From an uncultured Planktomarina sp. (GTDB taxonomy: Bacteria; Pseudomonadota; Alphaproteobacteria; Rhodobacterales; Rhodobacteraceae), in NCBI GenBank assembly GCA_905182425.1, contig CAJJBP010000021.1, positions 22,205 through 86,204 of the forward strand: a DNA stretch of 64,000 bases, given 5' to 3'. The notes under the pieces are model-generated. The model was not told the origin of the DNA, made no database searches, and saw only the letters and a program-made list of their open reading frames with translations. Positions 30,008-42,047 of the stretch are shown in pieces. The translations under genes and the position numbers were made by a program. Numbering within the stretch: the first letter of the stretch is position 1; each line of letters begins with the position of its first letter.

Positions 30008-32452
30008 CTACCTGTTTCTATAACTCAATTCAATTTCATTCAGCCCAGAATATTTCATCAAACGCTCGGTTTCTTCTGCCAAAAGGCGTTCTTCTGCTTC
30101 ACCTTTTACAGGAACCTTACCCACCTCCAAAAACATTGGCGCTGCGAAAGGACTTACGCGGGTCAAAACTACGTGATCAATGCGACCTTCAATTCGCTCT
30201 AACATCTCCTCAATTCGGCCAAAATCTACCAGTCCCTTAAATGCCTCTTCCCGTGTTATCTGTATCAGAACATGATCCGGGTCATACTTAAGCAAAGTAT
30301 CGTACAAAATATCTGAGGAAAATGTAGCTTGCCTCCCAGACTTACGTTTTCCAGGATAATTACGTTCAATAAGACCAGCAATCACAGCACTTGCTCGAAA
30401 TGTACGCTTCATAACCGCATTGCCCAACAGCCATGTTTCCAGACCGTCACGCAAACCCTCAGCTGCAAGCAAAGATGCCGGATTAAGGACCTCCCCGGTC
30501 CCCCACAACATCAATGCGTAGTCAGTTGCGACAAAGCCCAACGGGCCTAATCCAGTATCTTCCATGCGTTTGGAAACAAGCAGACCCAAGGTCTGCATCG
30601 CATTACGGCCCGCAAAACCATAAATAACGGTGGTGAAGCGGCCCTCGTGAGGAAAGGTTTCAACTAATAATCTATCTGCTTTTGGCAAATGACTGACTTG
30701 GCGCTGCAACGCCAACCACTCTCGCATATACTTAGGAAGCGCAGGCCATACCTCTTTTTGGAACCCCGCAAGGATACGCTGGCTAAGCTGGGTTGAGGTT
30801 GCGAACTTCGTGCCTGCAAACGTCGCAACTTTCGGTTTTTTATCTGCCCGGCGACTAACCAACACCGTCATATCCCGAAGCCCTTCATAAGACACTATTT
30901 GCCCCGCAATCAAAAATGTGTCACCCAGCGTAAGTGTAGCTGCAAATGCTTCTTCAATCTCGCCGAGATTTTTGCCACCCCGGCCCTTCAATTTGACCTT
31001 CAAGCGATCGCTATCTTGGATTGTACCAATGTTCATTCGTATTCTCTGCGCAGCACGAGGGTCTCGCAGCTGCCACGTTCCATCAGAATTTAGCAACAAC
31101 CGTTGCCACTTATCATAGGCCTTGAGGGCGTAGCCACCAGTTGCACAAAAATCTAAGCACTCCTCAAAAGCCACACGTTTTAGCCGTACATAATTCCCAC
31201 TACTAATTATTTGGTTGAAAAGAGCGCTCGCCTCAAAGGGACCAGCGCAAGCCGCAATCATGATATGTTGGCATAAAACATCACGAGGGCCCTCGCCCCT
31301 ATCATCACCATCCAAATCATGAGCTCTTACCGCCTCAAGCGCCGCAATGCACTCCAAAACCTCAAACCTGTTTGCCGGGACCAGACGAGCCTTTGAAGGG
31401 GCGTTGTAACGGTGGTTTGCACGGCCTATTCTTTGCACCAAACGTTTTACATTTTTGGGTGCCCCAATTTGGATCACCAGATCAACATCTCCCCAATCAA
31501 TGCCCAAATCAAGAGATCCTGTACAAACAATCGCCTTCAAAGCGCCCTGCACCATCGCGCGCTCAACACGAGCCCTTTGATCACGATCAAGCGATCCATG
31601 GTGTATACCAATTGGCAGACTGTTTTCATTCGCCAACCAAAGATTGTGAAAAAATATTTCGGCTTGAGCCCGTGTATTATGAAAAATGAGTGTTGTTTTG
31701 TGGCTTGCTACTTCTCGTAAAACTGCGGGGATCGCATAACCCCCGCCCCCGCCCACCCAAGGCGCAGGTTCTGTTATCGCCAACATCTCAATATCTGGTG
31801 CAGGGCCTGGGTCAGCATGAACAATATTACAGGGTCTGGGATGAAATGCCAAAAAATTTGCTATAGCTTCTGGGTTTTCAACCGTTGCAGACAAGCCAAC
31901 GCGACACATCTGCGGGCATATGTTTTGCAAGGCAGCCAGGGCCAACATCAACTGATCCCCTCTCTTACTTTCGCTCAATGCATGAATTTCATCAACAACG
32001 ACGCGTTTCAATCCTGCAAACATACGCGGCGCATCTGGATAACTGGTGAGCAACGCCAGGCTCTCAGGTGTGGTCAATAAAATGTGCGGCGGATCAGTTC
32101 GTTGGCGCCTCTTCTGTGTCGCACTAGTGTCCCCTGTCCGGTCTTCAATACGAATATCAAGTCCAATTTCTTCCACAGGAGTACGTAAATTTCGCTTAAT
32201 ATCCGCCGCTAAAGCTTTCAGCGGCGAGACGTAGAGCGTGTGAAGTCCTTGGTGAGGCTCTTGCACTAAATCCGCGAGGCTGGGCAAAAAACCTGCCAAA
32301 GTTTTCCCCCCGCCGGTAGGCGCTATCAGTACTGTAGCCGGATCATTGCGCCGTGCAAGCATATCAAGTTGATGTGGATGAGGCGCCCAGTTTTTAGTGG
32401 AAAACCAGGCCTCTATGGCCACTGGAAGTTCAAACAATGCGCTATTGGACAT
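30008..32452 (-). CDS. Ligase-associated Lhr-like DEXH-box helicase
   Basis: 814 aa; TGGGKTLAGFLP, DEIH, helicase C (RIGRANHRYNAPSKARLVPANRFEVLEC). Confidence 0.9.
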   Translation of the reverse strand: MSNSALFELPVAIEAWFSTKNWAPHPHQLDMLARRNDPATVLIAPTGGGKTLAGFLPSLADLVQEPHQGLHTLYVSPLKALAADIKRNLRTPVEEIGLDIRIEDRTGDTSATQKRRQRTDPPHILLTTPESLALLTSYPDAPRMFAGLKRVVVDEIHALSESKRGDQLMLALAALQNICPQMCRVGLSATVENPEAIANFLAFHPRPCNIVHADPGPAPDIEMLAITEPAPWVGGGGGYAIPAVLREVASHKTTLIFHNTRAQAEIFFHNLWLANENSLPIGIHHGSLDRDQRARVERAMVQGALKAIVCTGSLDLGIDWGDVDLVIQIGAPKNVKRLVQRIGRANHRYNAPSKARLVPANRFEVLECIAALEAVRAHDLDGDDRGEGPRDVLCQHIMIAACAGPFEASALFNQIISSGNYVRLKRVAFEECLDFCATGGYALKAYDKWQRLLLNSDGTWQLRDPRAAQRIRMNIGTIQDSDRLKVKLKGRGGKNLGEIEEAFAATLTLGDTFLIAGQIVSYEGLRDMTVLVSRRADKKPKVATFAGTKFATSTQLSQRILAGFQKEVWPALPKYMREWLALQRQVSHLPKADRLLVETFPHEGRFTTVIYGFAGRNAMQTLGLLVSKRMEDTGLGPLGFVATDYALMLWGTGEVLNPASLLAAEGLRDGLETWLLGNAVMKRTFRASAVIAGLIERNYPGKRKSGRQATFSSDILYDTLLKYDPDHVLIQITREEAFKGLVDFGRIEEMLERIEGRIDHVVLTRVSPFAAPMFLEVGKVPVKGEAEERLLAEETERLMKYSGLNEIELSYRNR

Positions 32453-32520
32453 TAAGAGGCCTTAGATAAATACCCCCAAGGTTCAAGACCTAGGAAGTTC
32501 ACTTTACTCGTTTTATCAGC

Positions 32521-33423
32521 TTATGCTGTGAGACCTTCCGGTGCTGGTAGTCCGTTGGCACGACACGTTGCGGTTAGCGTGTTTGCAAGCAAACATGCGA
32601 TAGTCATAGGACCGACGCCACCCGGTACAGGTGTTATGGCACCTGCAACTTGGGCACAACTTGCGTAATCAACATCACCAACCAATTTCACTTTTCCTTC
32701 GCCACGCTCTGGTGCAGCAATCCTATTAATACCTACATCTACAACCACCGCCCCAGGTTTAATCCAATCGCCTGGTACCATTTCAGGACGTCCAACTGCC
32801 GCCACAACAATGTCTGCACGACGCACGACATCAGGCAAATCTTTAGTGCGAGAATGCGCTATCGTGACGGTACAGCTATCACCGAGAAGAAGCTGTGCCA
32901 TCGGCTTACCGACAATGTTTGAGCGGCCGACAACAACAGCATCTAGACCAGACAGAGACCCGAGGTGATCCCGGAGCATCATTAGACATCCCAAAGGCGT
33001 ACACGGCACCATTGAGCTCTGGCCGGTCCCCAAAAGCCCAACATTGGAAATATGAAATCCATCGACATCCTTCGCGGGAGCAATTGAGTTAATGACCAAA
33101 TCTTCGTTTAAATGCTTTGGCAACGGAAGTTGCACCAAAATACCATGAATAGCCGGATCATTGTTTAGTTGGTCTACAACTGCCAGCAAATCAGTTTCCG
33201 ATGTATCAACATCAAGTTTGTGTTCAATTGAGTTCATACCGACTTCAACAGTAAGCTTTCCCTTTGAACGCACATACACTTGGCTCGCAGGATCTTCACC
33301 GACCAAAACAACAGCAAGGCCCGGTATAATGCCGTGGTCGGCTTTCAAACGCACAACATGTTCAGCGACCTGGCTCCGTACATTTGCCGCAAATTCTTTG
33401 CCGTCAATTATCTGTGCGCTCAT
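32521..33423 (-). CDS. folD: Bifunctional methylene-THF dehydrogenase / methenyl-THF cyclohydrolase
   Basis: 300 aa; [56 protein letters not shown]. Confidence 0.95.
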   Translation of the reverse strand: MSAQIIDGKEFAANVRSQVAEHVVRLKADHGIIPGLAVVLVGEDPASQVYVRSKGKLTVEVGMNSIEHKLDVDTSETDLLAVVDQLNNDPAIHGILVQLPLPKHLNEDLVINSIAPAKDVDGFHISNVGLLGTGQSSMVPCTPLGCLMMLRDHLGSLSGLDAVVVGRSNIVGKPMAQLLLGDSCTVTIAHSRTKDLPDVVRRADIVVAAVGRPEMVPGDWIKPGAVVVDVGINRIAAPERGEGKVKLVGDVDYASCAQVAGAITPVPGGVGPMTIACLLANTLTATCRANGLPAPEGLTA

Positions 33424-33513
33424 TTTATTTCTCCCAATTCAACTTTATCATAGCCACTTTACTCAAAACATTTGGCCTGTTTTTTTATTGCCAAAGTAGT
33501 CCCATAGGAGGTG

Positions 33514-33541
33514 TAAAAATGCACCCTTTAAAGGATGCATT
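33514..33541 (-). terminator. Probable rho-independent terminator after fhs
   Basis: - strand: AATGCATCCTTTAAAGGGTGCATTTTTAC. Confidence 0.7.
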
Positions 33542-33547
33542 CGTAAC

Positions 33548-35224
33548 TTAAAACAATCCTTCAATTTCACCCGCATCATTAAGCATGATTGTTTCGGCTG
33601 CTGGCTTCCGTGGCAAACCAGGCATTGTCATGATTTCACCGCAAACGGCGACAATGAAACCAGCACCCGCTGAAAGCCGCACTTCACGCACCGGAACCGA
33701 ATGGCCAACAGGCGCGCCACGCAGATTTGGATCCGTGCTAAAGCTGTACTGTGTTTTGGCCATACACACTGGCAAATTACCGTAACCTTGATCTTCCCAT
33801 TCTTTCAGCTGATTACGGATCTTTTGGTCCATCAATGCTTCGTCAGCGCGATAGATACGCTTACAAATTGTCTGAATTTTATCAGCAAGCGACATCTCAT
33901 CCGGGTAAATTGGTGCGAAATTACCCATATCTGAATCCGCAATTTCAGCAACACGCATTGCCAAGGCTTCAGCACCTTTGCCACCAAATTCCCAGTGCTG
34001 AGAAACAATCGCTTCAGAGCCCTGCGTTTGAACATAATCTTTTACAGCCTGAACTTCGGCATCAGTGTCTGTTACAAAGTGGTTAATTGCGACCACTACA
34101 GGGACGCCAAAGCTTTTGAGATTTTCAATATGGCGTCCAAGGTTGGCACAACCTGCCTCAACTGCAGATACATTTTCTAAACCCAGTTCGGACTTAGCGA
34201 GCCCACCATTCATCTTCATCGCACGAATTGTAGCAACAAGGACGACAGCTGAAGGTGCAAGACCCGCTTTGCGACATTTGATGTTCAAAAATTTCTCAGC
34301 GCCCAAGTCGGCACCAAAGCCAGCCTCCGTAATTACATAGTCCGTTAATTTAAGGGCAGTTGTTGTAGCAATTACTGAGTTACAACCATGCGCAATGTTC
34401 GCAAATGGGCCGCCATGGACAAATGCCGGGTTATTTTCGAGCGTCTGCACTAGGTTTGGCTGCATAGCGTCTTTTAACAAGACGGTCATCGCACCATCAG
34501 CTTTTATATCACGCGCAAAAACTGGTGAGCGATCACGGCGATAAGCAACAATCATATCACCCAGACGTTTTTGCAAATCTTTCAGGTTTCTAGCCAAGCA
34601 TAAAATAGCCATAACTTCAGACGCGACCGTAATATCAAAACCGGCTTCACGGGGGAACCCATTAGATACACCTCCCAAAGAGGCTGTAATTTGCCGCAAT
34701 GCCCGATCATTCATGTCTACGACCCGGCGCCAAACAACGCGGCGAGTATCAATCTCAAGCTCATTGCCCCAATAAATATGATTATCAACCATGGCAGAAA
34801 GCAAGCTATGCGCTGATGTAATCGCGTGAAAGTCACCTGTGAAATGCAGGTTCATATCTTCCATTGGAACAATTTGAGCATATCCACCGCCGGCAGCACC
34901 ACCCTTCATGCCAAAATTGGGGCCAAGGGACGCCTCGCGAATACAAACCATAGCGTTTTTGCCGATGCGGTTTAGGCCGTCGCCCAAGCCAACTGTTGTG
35001 GTCGTCTTGCCTTCGCCCGCAGGTGTTGGATTGATTGCCGTTACCAGAATCAATTTACCATCAGTTCTATCTTGAACTGAATTGATGAATGTCTGGCTAA
35101 CTTTAGCTTTGTCATGCCCGTAGGGCAATAAATCAGCAGAACCAATACCGATTTTGGCACCAATATCCTGAATTAATGCTTTAGACGCGCCACGCGCAAT
35201 CTCGATATCTGATTTATAGCTCAT
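33548..35224 (-). CDS. fhs: Formate-tetrahydrofolate ligase
   Basis: 558 aa; [18 protein letters not shown], full-length FTHFS. Confidence 0.95.
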   Translation of the reverse strand: MSYKSDIEIARGASKALIQDIGAKIGIGSADLLPYGHDKAKVSQTFINSVQDRTDGKLILVTAINPTPAGEGKTTTTVGLGDGLNRIGKNAMVCIREASLGPNFGMKGGAAGGGYAQIVPMEDMNLHFTGDFHAITSAHSLLSAMVDNHIYWGNELEIDTRRVVWRRVVDMNDRALRQITASLGGVSNGFPREAGFDITVASEVMAILCLARNLKDLQKRLGDMIVAYRRDRSPVFARDIKADGAMTVLLKDAMQPNLVQTLENNPAFVHGGPFANIAHGCNSVIATTTALKLTDYVITEAGFGADLGAEKFLNIKCRKAGLAPSAVVLVATIRAMKMNGGLAKSELGLENVSAVEAGCANLGRHIENLKSFGVPVVVAINHFVTDTDAEVQAVKDYVQTQGSEAIVSQHWEFGGKGAEALAMRVAEIADSDMGNFAPIYPDEMSLADKIQTICKRIYRADEALMDQKIRNQLKEWEDQGYGNLPVCMAKTQYSFSTDPNLRGAPVGHSVPVREVRLSAGAGFIVAVCGEIMTMPGLPRKPAAETIMLNDAGEIEGLF

Positions 35225-35500
35225 CTTTTTCTCCCGTTATAGCCTACAAGTGGCCATAGTATACGATCGCGTTTAGACCTATCCCATCCGTTTAAGCAGA
35301 GCGAATCCGACATTCCCTCTCGCGTGTGCGTCAGTTTGATTTTTGTAAATTGCCGATTGGAAACAAATGCTGCAACTTCGCTTAATAGTAAACAATTCCC
35401 CTAAAACTAACATTAAGTATATGCGTGTTAGGGGTTCTAGTGCTAATGGTGAGTAAGCCCGTTTTCCAATTAATTCGACAAGCGTGTTAAAACTGGGTGT

Positions 35501-36103
35501 TTACAAAAGCTGACCTTCCTCATCAGCTTGCCATGCGCGTTGATCAGGAACATGCAGACGAACGCTATAACCAAGCTTAATTAGACCAGGTCGTTCAACC
35601 CACGCAGTCACTCCACGCTTCCCTTTTGCATGCATTTTAAAACGTTTACCCTGCCCAGGCAGATCGCGTTCAATCGTCATGCCTATTTGGTGACAGGGGC
35701 GATTTTGCATATCCACTATTAAGGTGGTTCCGTTCTCAAACTGTAGACGGGACCCCGGCGGCAAATGGGAGAAATCAGGAAAGCCTGAAATTACTAAATT
35801 AGCACCAAGCCAAGATGGGTTGAAATTTTCAAGGCCCATACTTTCCGAGATTTGGTTAACCTCTTCTTGGCCTACAAGGCTCATCTGACGCACGTTTGCA
35901 ATCTGAGTGCCCAGCTTGTGCTGTTGTAGAACGCGGCTATCAGAGGCTCTTTGGCGCCCACTATGCGCAGCACCAGGAACACCATCCCAATTCAGAAATA
36001 GCTCATCACGCTTTTCAGTTTCAACTTCAACCCTATCACGATGGACTACAGCGCCAATCCAAGAAATTTGACCATAAAAATCTGTTTTTATCAGTGCGGG
36101 CAT
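35501..36103 (-). CDS. MOSC domain-containing protein
   Basis: ~200 aa from MPALIKTDFYGQ; NPSWLGANLVISGFPDFSHLPPGSRLQF. Confidence 0.8.
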   Translation of the reverse strand: MPALIKTDFYGQISWIGAVVHRDRVEVETEKRDELFLNWDGVPGAAHSGRQRASDSRVLQQHKLGTQIANVRQMSLVGQEEVNQISESMGLENFNPSWLGANLVISGFPDFSHLPPGSRLQFENGTTLIVDMQNRPCHQIGMTIERDLPGQGKRFKMHAKGKRGVTAWVERPGLIKLGYSVRLHVPDQRAWQADEEGQLL

Positions 36104-36123
36104 AAAAATGTCCTTACGTAAAA

Positions 36124-36150
36124 GAAACCCCACCCAAAATTTAGGTGGGG
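36124..36150 (-). terminator. Rho-independent terminator downstream of ftsH
   Basis: - strand: CCCCACCTAAATTTTGGGTGGGGTTTCTTT. Confidence 0.8.
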
Positions 36151-36160
36151 CAGCTAACTT

Positions 36161-38071
36161 TTAAGTAGTTGGATTCGGCTCTAAGCCACCGTCATTTACT
36201 TTGGGCTTAGTTTTTGGAATTGCCGTTACCGAGGGCGTACCCCCAGTTGATGGGCTATCATCTGCATCTTCGTCGCGGTTTAGCACTTCGCCCTCCATGA
36301 CCTTCTTAATTTCAGCACCTGTGAGGGTTTCATATTCTAAAAGGCCCTGGGCCAAGTTTTCAAAGCGCTCCTGATTTTCAATTATGACCTTAGTGGCCAG
36401 ATCATAGCCATCTTGAACAAACGTTCTAACTTCCTGTTCAATCAATTCCTTGGTTCCAGCCGAAGTCGATAAACCAGATGTCCTTCCAGAATATCCTTCA
36501 GCCGCTTCCGAGTAATCAATATTACCGACCTTATCTGACATGCCCCAACGCATAACCATTGCACGCGCCAGGCTGGAGGCCTGCTGAATATCACCCGAGG
36601 GGCCATTGGAAACCTGATCTTCACCATATTTGAATATCTCAGCAGCTTTACCTGCCATTGTCATGGCTATTTCATCATGACATTCATCCCGGTAGAAGTT
36701 CAAGCGATCCATCTCCGGCAGGCTCATTACCATACCACCGGCGCCACCGCGGGCAATAATTGTAGCTTTGTATACAGGCTGACACTTCGGCAGCAAAACA
36801 CCAACTAAAGCATGCCCTGCTTCATGATAAGCCGTTTTTTCAAGCTGAACCTTTGTTCGAACCATTGATCTACGTTCAGCACCCATTAATATTTTATCTT
36901 TTGCCTTCTCAAAATCCTCCATTGAGACCAAGCGTCGTCCGATGCGAGCGGCTGAAAGCGCAGACTCATTTACCAGATTGGCCAAGTCAGCGCCAGTAAA
37001 GCCCGGTGTTCCACGAGCAATAATACGTAAATCAACATCAGGGCCGGTTGGGCATTTTCGTGCATGGACGCCCAAGATTTTTTCACGACCCCGCAAGTCG
37101 GGGCTCGGCACAGTCACTTGTCTGTCAAAACGACCTGGGCGCAATAACGCAGGATCCAAAACGTCCTTCCGGTTTGTTGCAGCTACAATAATAATACCTT
37201 CGTTTGCTTCGAAACCGTCCATCTCGACCAAAAGCTGGTTCAATGTCTGCTCACGCTCATCATTACCGCCACCATGACCTGCACCACGAGCACGGCCAAC
37301 AGCGTCAATCTCATCTATAAACAGGATACATGGCGAGTTTTTCTTTGCTTGTTCAAACATGTCTCGCACCCGGCTGGCACCAACACCAACAAACATCTCA
37401 ACAAAATCAGAACCTGAAATTGAGAAAAATGGGACACCTGCTTCACCAGCAATAGCCCGCGCTAGGAGCGTTTTCCCAGTGCCGGGGGCGCCTTCCAGAA
37501 GAGCTCCTTTTGGAATTTTACCACCAAGGCGACTGAACTTTTCTGGATTACGAAGAAAATCTACTATCTCTTCCAGTTCTTCCTTGGCCTCATCAATACC
37601 CGCGACATCATCAAACGTAACGTTGCCTTGCTTTTCTGTAAGTAACTTCGCGCGACTTTTGCCAAAACCCATAGCGCCACCTTTGCCGCCACCTTGCATG
37701 CGGTTCATAAAGTAAATCCAGACCCCTACTAGCAAAAGGATTGGTAATAAAGACAGTATCATTGATTGAAAAATCGACGTCTCTTGAGATTTTGCAACAA
37801 CATTCACACCCTTTGAAACAAGCAATTCGCTTACTCGCGCATCACCTGGCACTATCGTCACTAACTCAACATTATTAGGACCCTTATATCTCACGGTTTC
37901 ACCATCTAAAGTTGCGCTGCTGACCTGCCCATTTTGGACTGCCAGAACGAATTCAGAGTATGTCGTAGCACGACTGGAACTGCTGACAGCATCGCCCGAG
38001 AACAGACGAAACAGCATTAAAACGAGAATGAACAAAACTGCCCAGAAGGCTAGGTTGCGTAGATTACCCAA
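36161..38071 (-). CDS. ftsH: ATP-dependent zinc metalloprotease FtsH
   Basis: 636 aa; AAA motif [28 protein letters not shown]. Confidence 0.97.
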   Translation of the reverse strand: MGNLRNLAFWAVLFILVLMLFRLFSGDAVSSSSRATTYSEFVLAVQNGQVSSATLDGETVRYKGPNNVELVTIVPGDARVSELLVSKGVNVVAKSQETSIFQSMILSLLPILLLVGVWIYFMNRMQGGGKGGAMGFGKSRAKLLTEKQGNVTFDDVAGIDEAKEELEEIVDFLRNPEKFSRLGGKIPKGALLEGAPGTGKTLLARAIAGEAGVPFFSISGSDFVEMFVGVGASRVRDMFEQAKKNSPCILFIDEIDAVGRARGAGHGGGNDEREQTLNQLLVEMDGFEANEGIIIVAATNRKDVLDPALLRPGRFDRQVTVPSPDLRGREKILGVHARKCPTGPDVDLRIIARGTPGFTGADLANLVNESALSAARIGRRLVSMEDFEKAKDKILMGAERRSMVRTKVQLEKTAYHEAGHALVGVLLPKCQPVYKATIIARGGAGGMVMSLPEMDRLNFYRDECHDEIAMTMAGKAAEIFKYGEDQVSNGPSGDIQQASSLARAMVMRWGMSDKVGNIDYSEAAEGYSGRTSGLSTSAGTKELIEQEVRTFVQDGYDLATKVIIENQERFENLAQGLLEYETLTGAEIKKVMEGEVLNRDEDADDSPSTGGTPSVTAIPKTKPKVNDGGLEPNPTT

Positions 38072-38167
38072 GGGAGACTCCTATTAAAATAGAAATGTAT
38101 CGACACATTATTATGCCGAAGTTACGTATAAGATAGGCACCACATCATTAAGTTCAACGTGCTACTA

Positions 38168-39387
38168 TCATTTCAACGCCAACGGAACCACCTTAACTGC
38201 GTCTTTTTGGCCAAAATTTGCCATCGGTGCAGAAATTAGTATGTCAAATTTCCATAAAGACGGGCTCGAAAGCATAGATGCACGTGGTCGTCCAGTTTCT
38301 CTCCAATCGGAACAGAGAGCCAGTCCAGCGCGCCCAAGAGGTCGTATAAATGGTTTTTATCAAAATCTGGAGCAGAAAAACGATAATCCCAAATCTCTGG
38401 ACAACATACTTCCAGTTTAGAAACTGGAGCAAACTCTCGGCTGATCCGAAGATAATTTTTAGCTTGCGGTATTAGAATACAACCATGTAGCGTGCTAGCT
38501 TTTTCTTCAACCATCGAACGTAAAAGCGCCAAATTCCTTGGCTTATAAACATTACCGCTTACCCAACCCAATGCCCGCACAAGCATACGCTCGGAATATT
38601 CGGACGGTAGATCTAACAAAGCTTTACGGTCAAATATTACATCACAAAAATCTACTTCTGCAATAGTTGGCCACAGCGAGACCAACGCAGCGTCCAAAGC
38701 CTCTCGCACCTTCGACATGCGTTTGGCGGTTTTAGCGAGTCTCTTAGTGGTAAGACCCAAAGAATCTAAAATTGGTTGAGCTTGCCGCATTTGAACCCGC
38801 GTAAAATTAGTATCGTTATTACTGGGGTCTTCACACCATTCTTGTGATTGATCTACCAAATATGCCCTTAAATCCTCACGAGTAAAGTTCATCAAAGGTC
38901 GCGCCCAATTGATCTCCCCAACGCTCCACCTTGCAGACATAGATGATAGGCCATCTGCACCAGAACCCCGCGCGAGCCGCATCAAAAACGTTTCCGCTAC
39001 ATCCGTTTGGCTGTGTCCAAGGCATACAATATCACATTCCCGACCCCAACCTGCAAGTAACTGGTAGCGCACCGTTCTTGCGCGCGCCTGTAAATTTGGA
39101 CCATCATCGAGATCTTTTGCAGTCAATGTAGTATGGTCAACTTGCAAAGAACGACAAAGCGTCTCAACCCATTTCGCCTCTTTTATTGAACCGGAGCGTA
39201 GTCCATGATCAACAGTTGCGGCCTTAATTTGGGCTCTGGGGCGAGACTGCCGAATGGCCAACAAAAGAGCGGTTGAATCAGAACCACCCGAGATAGCGAC
39301 ACCGATGGTCGCATTTTCTGGTAAAAATTCTAGAAACCTTGCCACAGCCTCAGGAATATTTGAAACAAATGGCATGGTCATGAACAA
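38168..39387 (-). CDS. tilS: tRNA(Ile)-lysidine synthetase; frame broken by -1 nt at ~38324-38326
   Basis: N-part SGGSDSTALLLA PP-loop. Adding one G at CTGGACTG (coding) restores ...LLGALGLALCSDWRETGRPRASMLSSPSLWKFDILISAPMANFGQKDAVKVVPLALK* ending at 38168; the ORF track stops at 38236 with an unrelated tail. Confidence 0.85.
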
Positions 39388-40166
39388 GCCAACTCAACCT
39401 TCGCCTGCTGCGTATTCACTTTTATTTCAGGCGCAACGAAGCGGCGTTGAATCTCATTCAAAGTCAAGCAACCTTCTTCCGTTTTACCCATGCGCTTAAA
39501 CGCCATCGCAAGGTTCAATAATGCTTTAGGCGCGAACTCAGAGTCTTCATTCCGTGAATAAGCTTCAAGGAATGATCGTGCCGCCAACCTAAATTTACGC
39601 TGATCCATATACCCATTGCCCAGCATGAAATACGCCTTTTGAGTAAGTGGGCCAATAGGGAAAGACATAATAAAAGACTCGAACATCAACACCGCGCTAC
39701 CGCTGTCACCAGATGCTAACATGCGCTCAGCTGAATCAAATTCCGATTGCTCAGTAATAGTCAAAATATCTTGCGGTACGCGTAAGACCAAATTCGCATT
39801 TGTAGAGAGCTCTAACGGAAGTGTCGCTCCCAATTCAGATAATTTACAATCAGTTTCCAGTGCACAGAGCCTTTTCTCCAAATCGCCAATACGCCTCGTC
39901 GCATCGATAACGAACGCAGAAATCTGAAACGAGAACCGCTCCGTCTTGTTGGTCAAGCTACGCAAATCATTTTCAATAGCCGATGTTCGATCCAAAATAG
40001 ATGTATCATTGAGAAAACCAGCGCCCTGCGTTGTATTTAACTCTAGCTGCAACCTCTTTGTCTCAACAAGAAGGCTCGCAAGATCTTGACGCACATCTGC
40101 CAAAGTATCTGCAGATACGGGGACACAAAGCCCGATAGACAAGAGTAAAGCGAGCACCCCTCGCAT
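39378..40166 (-). CDS. ybgF: Tol-Pal system protein YbgF/CpoB
   Basis: 262 aa with signal peptide, coiled coil and C-terminal TPR; follows pal. Confidence 0.88.
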   Translation of the reverse strand: MRGVLALLLSIGLCVPVSADTLADVRQDLASLLVETKRLQLELNTTQGAGFLNDTSILDRTSAIENDLRSLTNKTERFSFQISAFVIDATRRIGDLEKRLCALETDCKLSELGATLPLELSTNANLVLRVPQDILTITEQSEFDSAERMLASGDSGSAVLMFESFIMSFPIGPLTQKAYFMLGNGYMDQRKFRLAARSFLEAYSRNEDSEFAPKALLNLAMAFKRMGKTEEGCLTLNEIQRRFVAPEIKVNTQQAKVELACS

Positions 40167-40675
40167 TACCTAGTGCCAGCATTCAAAATTGAAACCACGC
40201 GTCGGTTTTTTGAATAACAACGCTCTGAGCTACAAATCTCAGCTGGACGCTCTTTGCCAAAGCTAAGCGTTTTAAGCCGCAAAAGAGACACGCCTTTTGC
40301 AACAAGGTATTCTTGGACCGAACGCGCGCGTCGGAACCCAAGTGCAAGATTATATTCTCGGGTGCCCTGCTCATCTGCGTGCCCTTCGATAACGGCAAGA
40401 TACGTTGGGTTTTCTTTCAGCCATTGCGCTTGAATATCGAGTGCAGCTTTAGAATCCTTATTTAACGTGAATTCATCCACGTTAAAGTAGACACGGTCTC
40501 CAACAGATTTTTGAAAAAATGCTATGGATGTAGGATCGCTTTCGGCGCCAATTGCCGCGTCAAAGCCAGCTTGTCCAAAATCATCTGTCCAGCCATTGGC
40601 TCCCAAATTTTTACCCGGCGTTGAACAAGCCGCAGCTGCTAAAAATGGAATAAGTATAAAATACGATAATCGCAC
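40166..40675 (-). CDS. pal: Peptidoglycan-associated lipoprotein
   Basis: Lipobox AAAC; OmpA-like EGHADEQGTREYNLALGFRRARSV. Confidence 0.95.
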   Translation of the reverse strand: MRLSYFILIPFLAAAACSTPGKNLGANGWTDDFGQAGFDAAIGAESDPTSIAFFQKSVGDRVYFNVDEFTLNKDSKAALDIQAQWLKENPTYLAVIEGHADEQGTREYNLALGFRRARSVQEYLVAKGVSLLRLKTLSFGKERPAEICSSERCYSKNRRVVSILNAGTR

Positions 40676-40716
40676 AAGGGTCTCCTTTCACAGAAACAGG
40701 TTTATAACAGCTCAGC

Positions 40717-42039
40717 TTAACGCTGGAGCGGACCCCACGAAGGGTCAGATGCAGGTGATCTAAGACGCAATGGCTTTAAATTTCGGCCAGTAATATCAAC
40801 TGAGTATAGGCTTGGGGCGCCTCTTGGACCTTGGGTTTGCCTCGAGAACATAATCACCCGTCCATTTGGTGACCAAGTCGGGGCTTCATCCAAAAAGGAG
40901 GCTGACAAGAGACGTTCCTTTGAGCCATCAACAGCCATAACCCCAATTCCAAAACGACCTTTGGTCTGCTTAGTAAATGAAATCAAATCACCGCGCGGGC
41001 TCCAGACTGGAGCTCCATATCGGCCATCTTTAAAAGAAATTCGCTTAGGCTCACCACCTGCTACCGGCATTACATACAACTGCTGCGTACCACTTCGGTC
41101 ACTTTCAAAAACAATTTGACGTCCATCTGGGCTAAAACTAGGTGCCGTCTCAATAGATGGACTGGATGTCAAACGCGCAGATCTCGCATTCGCTATATCC
41201 ATCAAATATATATCTATATTCCCACCTTTTTCCATAGAATACAAAACTCGATCTCCACGGGGGGAAAACCGAGGGGAAAAGCTCATGCCGCCGCCTGGTG
41301 TCGGCAAGCGCTTACTAAGCATTGTCTCAACATTTAGCACATAAATTTGCGGAAAACCTGTCTCCCAACTTGTGTACAAAATTTGCTTTCCGTCGGATGA
41401 AAACCGTGGAGCAAGTACCGTATTTTCATTTCCAGTTAAAAATTGGATATTTTCACCATCATAATCCATTACTGCCAGACGTTTAAGACGATTATCTTTT
41501 GGTCCACTCTCCGAAATAAAAGCAATTCTACTTTCAAAATATGGGCCCTCACCTGTAATTCTGGAATAAACTTGGTCAGCCATTTTATGCGCCATACGGC
41601 GCACTGAATTAACATCCCCCGCTAATTGCATACCTTTGCCAAGCTGGCTCCCGGAGAAAACATCAAAAATACGAAACTTAATAATGACTTGATCGTTGGG
41701 GGCTTTATTCACCGCAGCAGTCACCAAAGCACGAGCCTTTATCGCACGCCAATCGGGGTAACGCACTGGGTCAGCAAAAGAGCTACGGCGCGCTATGTGG
41801 GCACTCTTTGGAATTTCACGGAACAAACCGGTCCCCGAAAGATCAGCTGCAACAATTCGTTCCAATACGCGGGCGATCTCAGCCGCTTCTGGATTCTCAA
41901 TTGAAAATGAAGGCAGCCCAAATGTCAGTGGCTCAACAACACCTCTGGTGATCTCCAAGCGCAATGGAGTATTTTGTGATTGCGCAGATGTTGCAATGAG
42001 TATGATTGCAATGATGAAATAATTAATAAATCGGATCAT
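40717..42039 (-). CDS. tolB: Tol-Pal beta-propeller TolB
   Basis: 440 aa, WD40-like PD40 repeats ([24 protein letters not shown]). Confidence 0.95.
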   Translation of the reverse strand: MIRFINYFIIAIILIATSAQSQNTPLRLEITRGVVEPLTFGLPSFSIENPEAAEIARVLERIVAADLSGTGLFREIPKSAHIARRSSFADPVRYPDWRAIKARALVTAAVNKAPNDQVIIKFRIFDVFSGSQLGKGMQLAGDVNSVRRMAHKMADQVYSRITGEGPYFESRIAFISESGPKDNRLKRLAVMDYDGENIQFLTGNENTVLAPRFSSDGKQILYTSWETGFPQIYVLNVETMLSKRLPTPGGGMSFSPRFSPRGDRVLYSMEKGGNIDIYLMDIANARSARLTSSPSIETAPSFSPDGRQIVFESDRSGTQQLYVMPVAGGEPKRISFKDGRYGAPVWSPRGDLISFTKQTKGRFGIGVMAVDGSKERLLSASFLDEAPTWSPNGRVIMFSRQTQGPRGAPSLYSVDITGRNLKPLRLRSPASDPSWGPLQR

Positions 42040-42047
42040 TCTATTCC

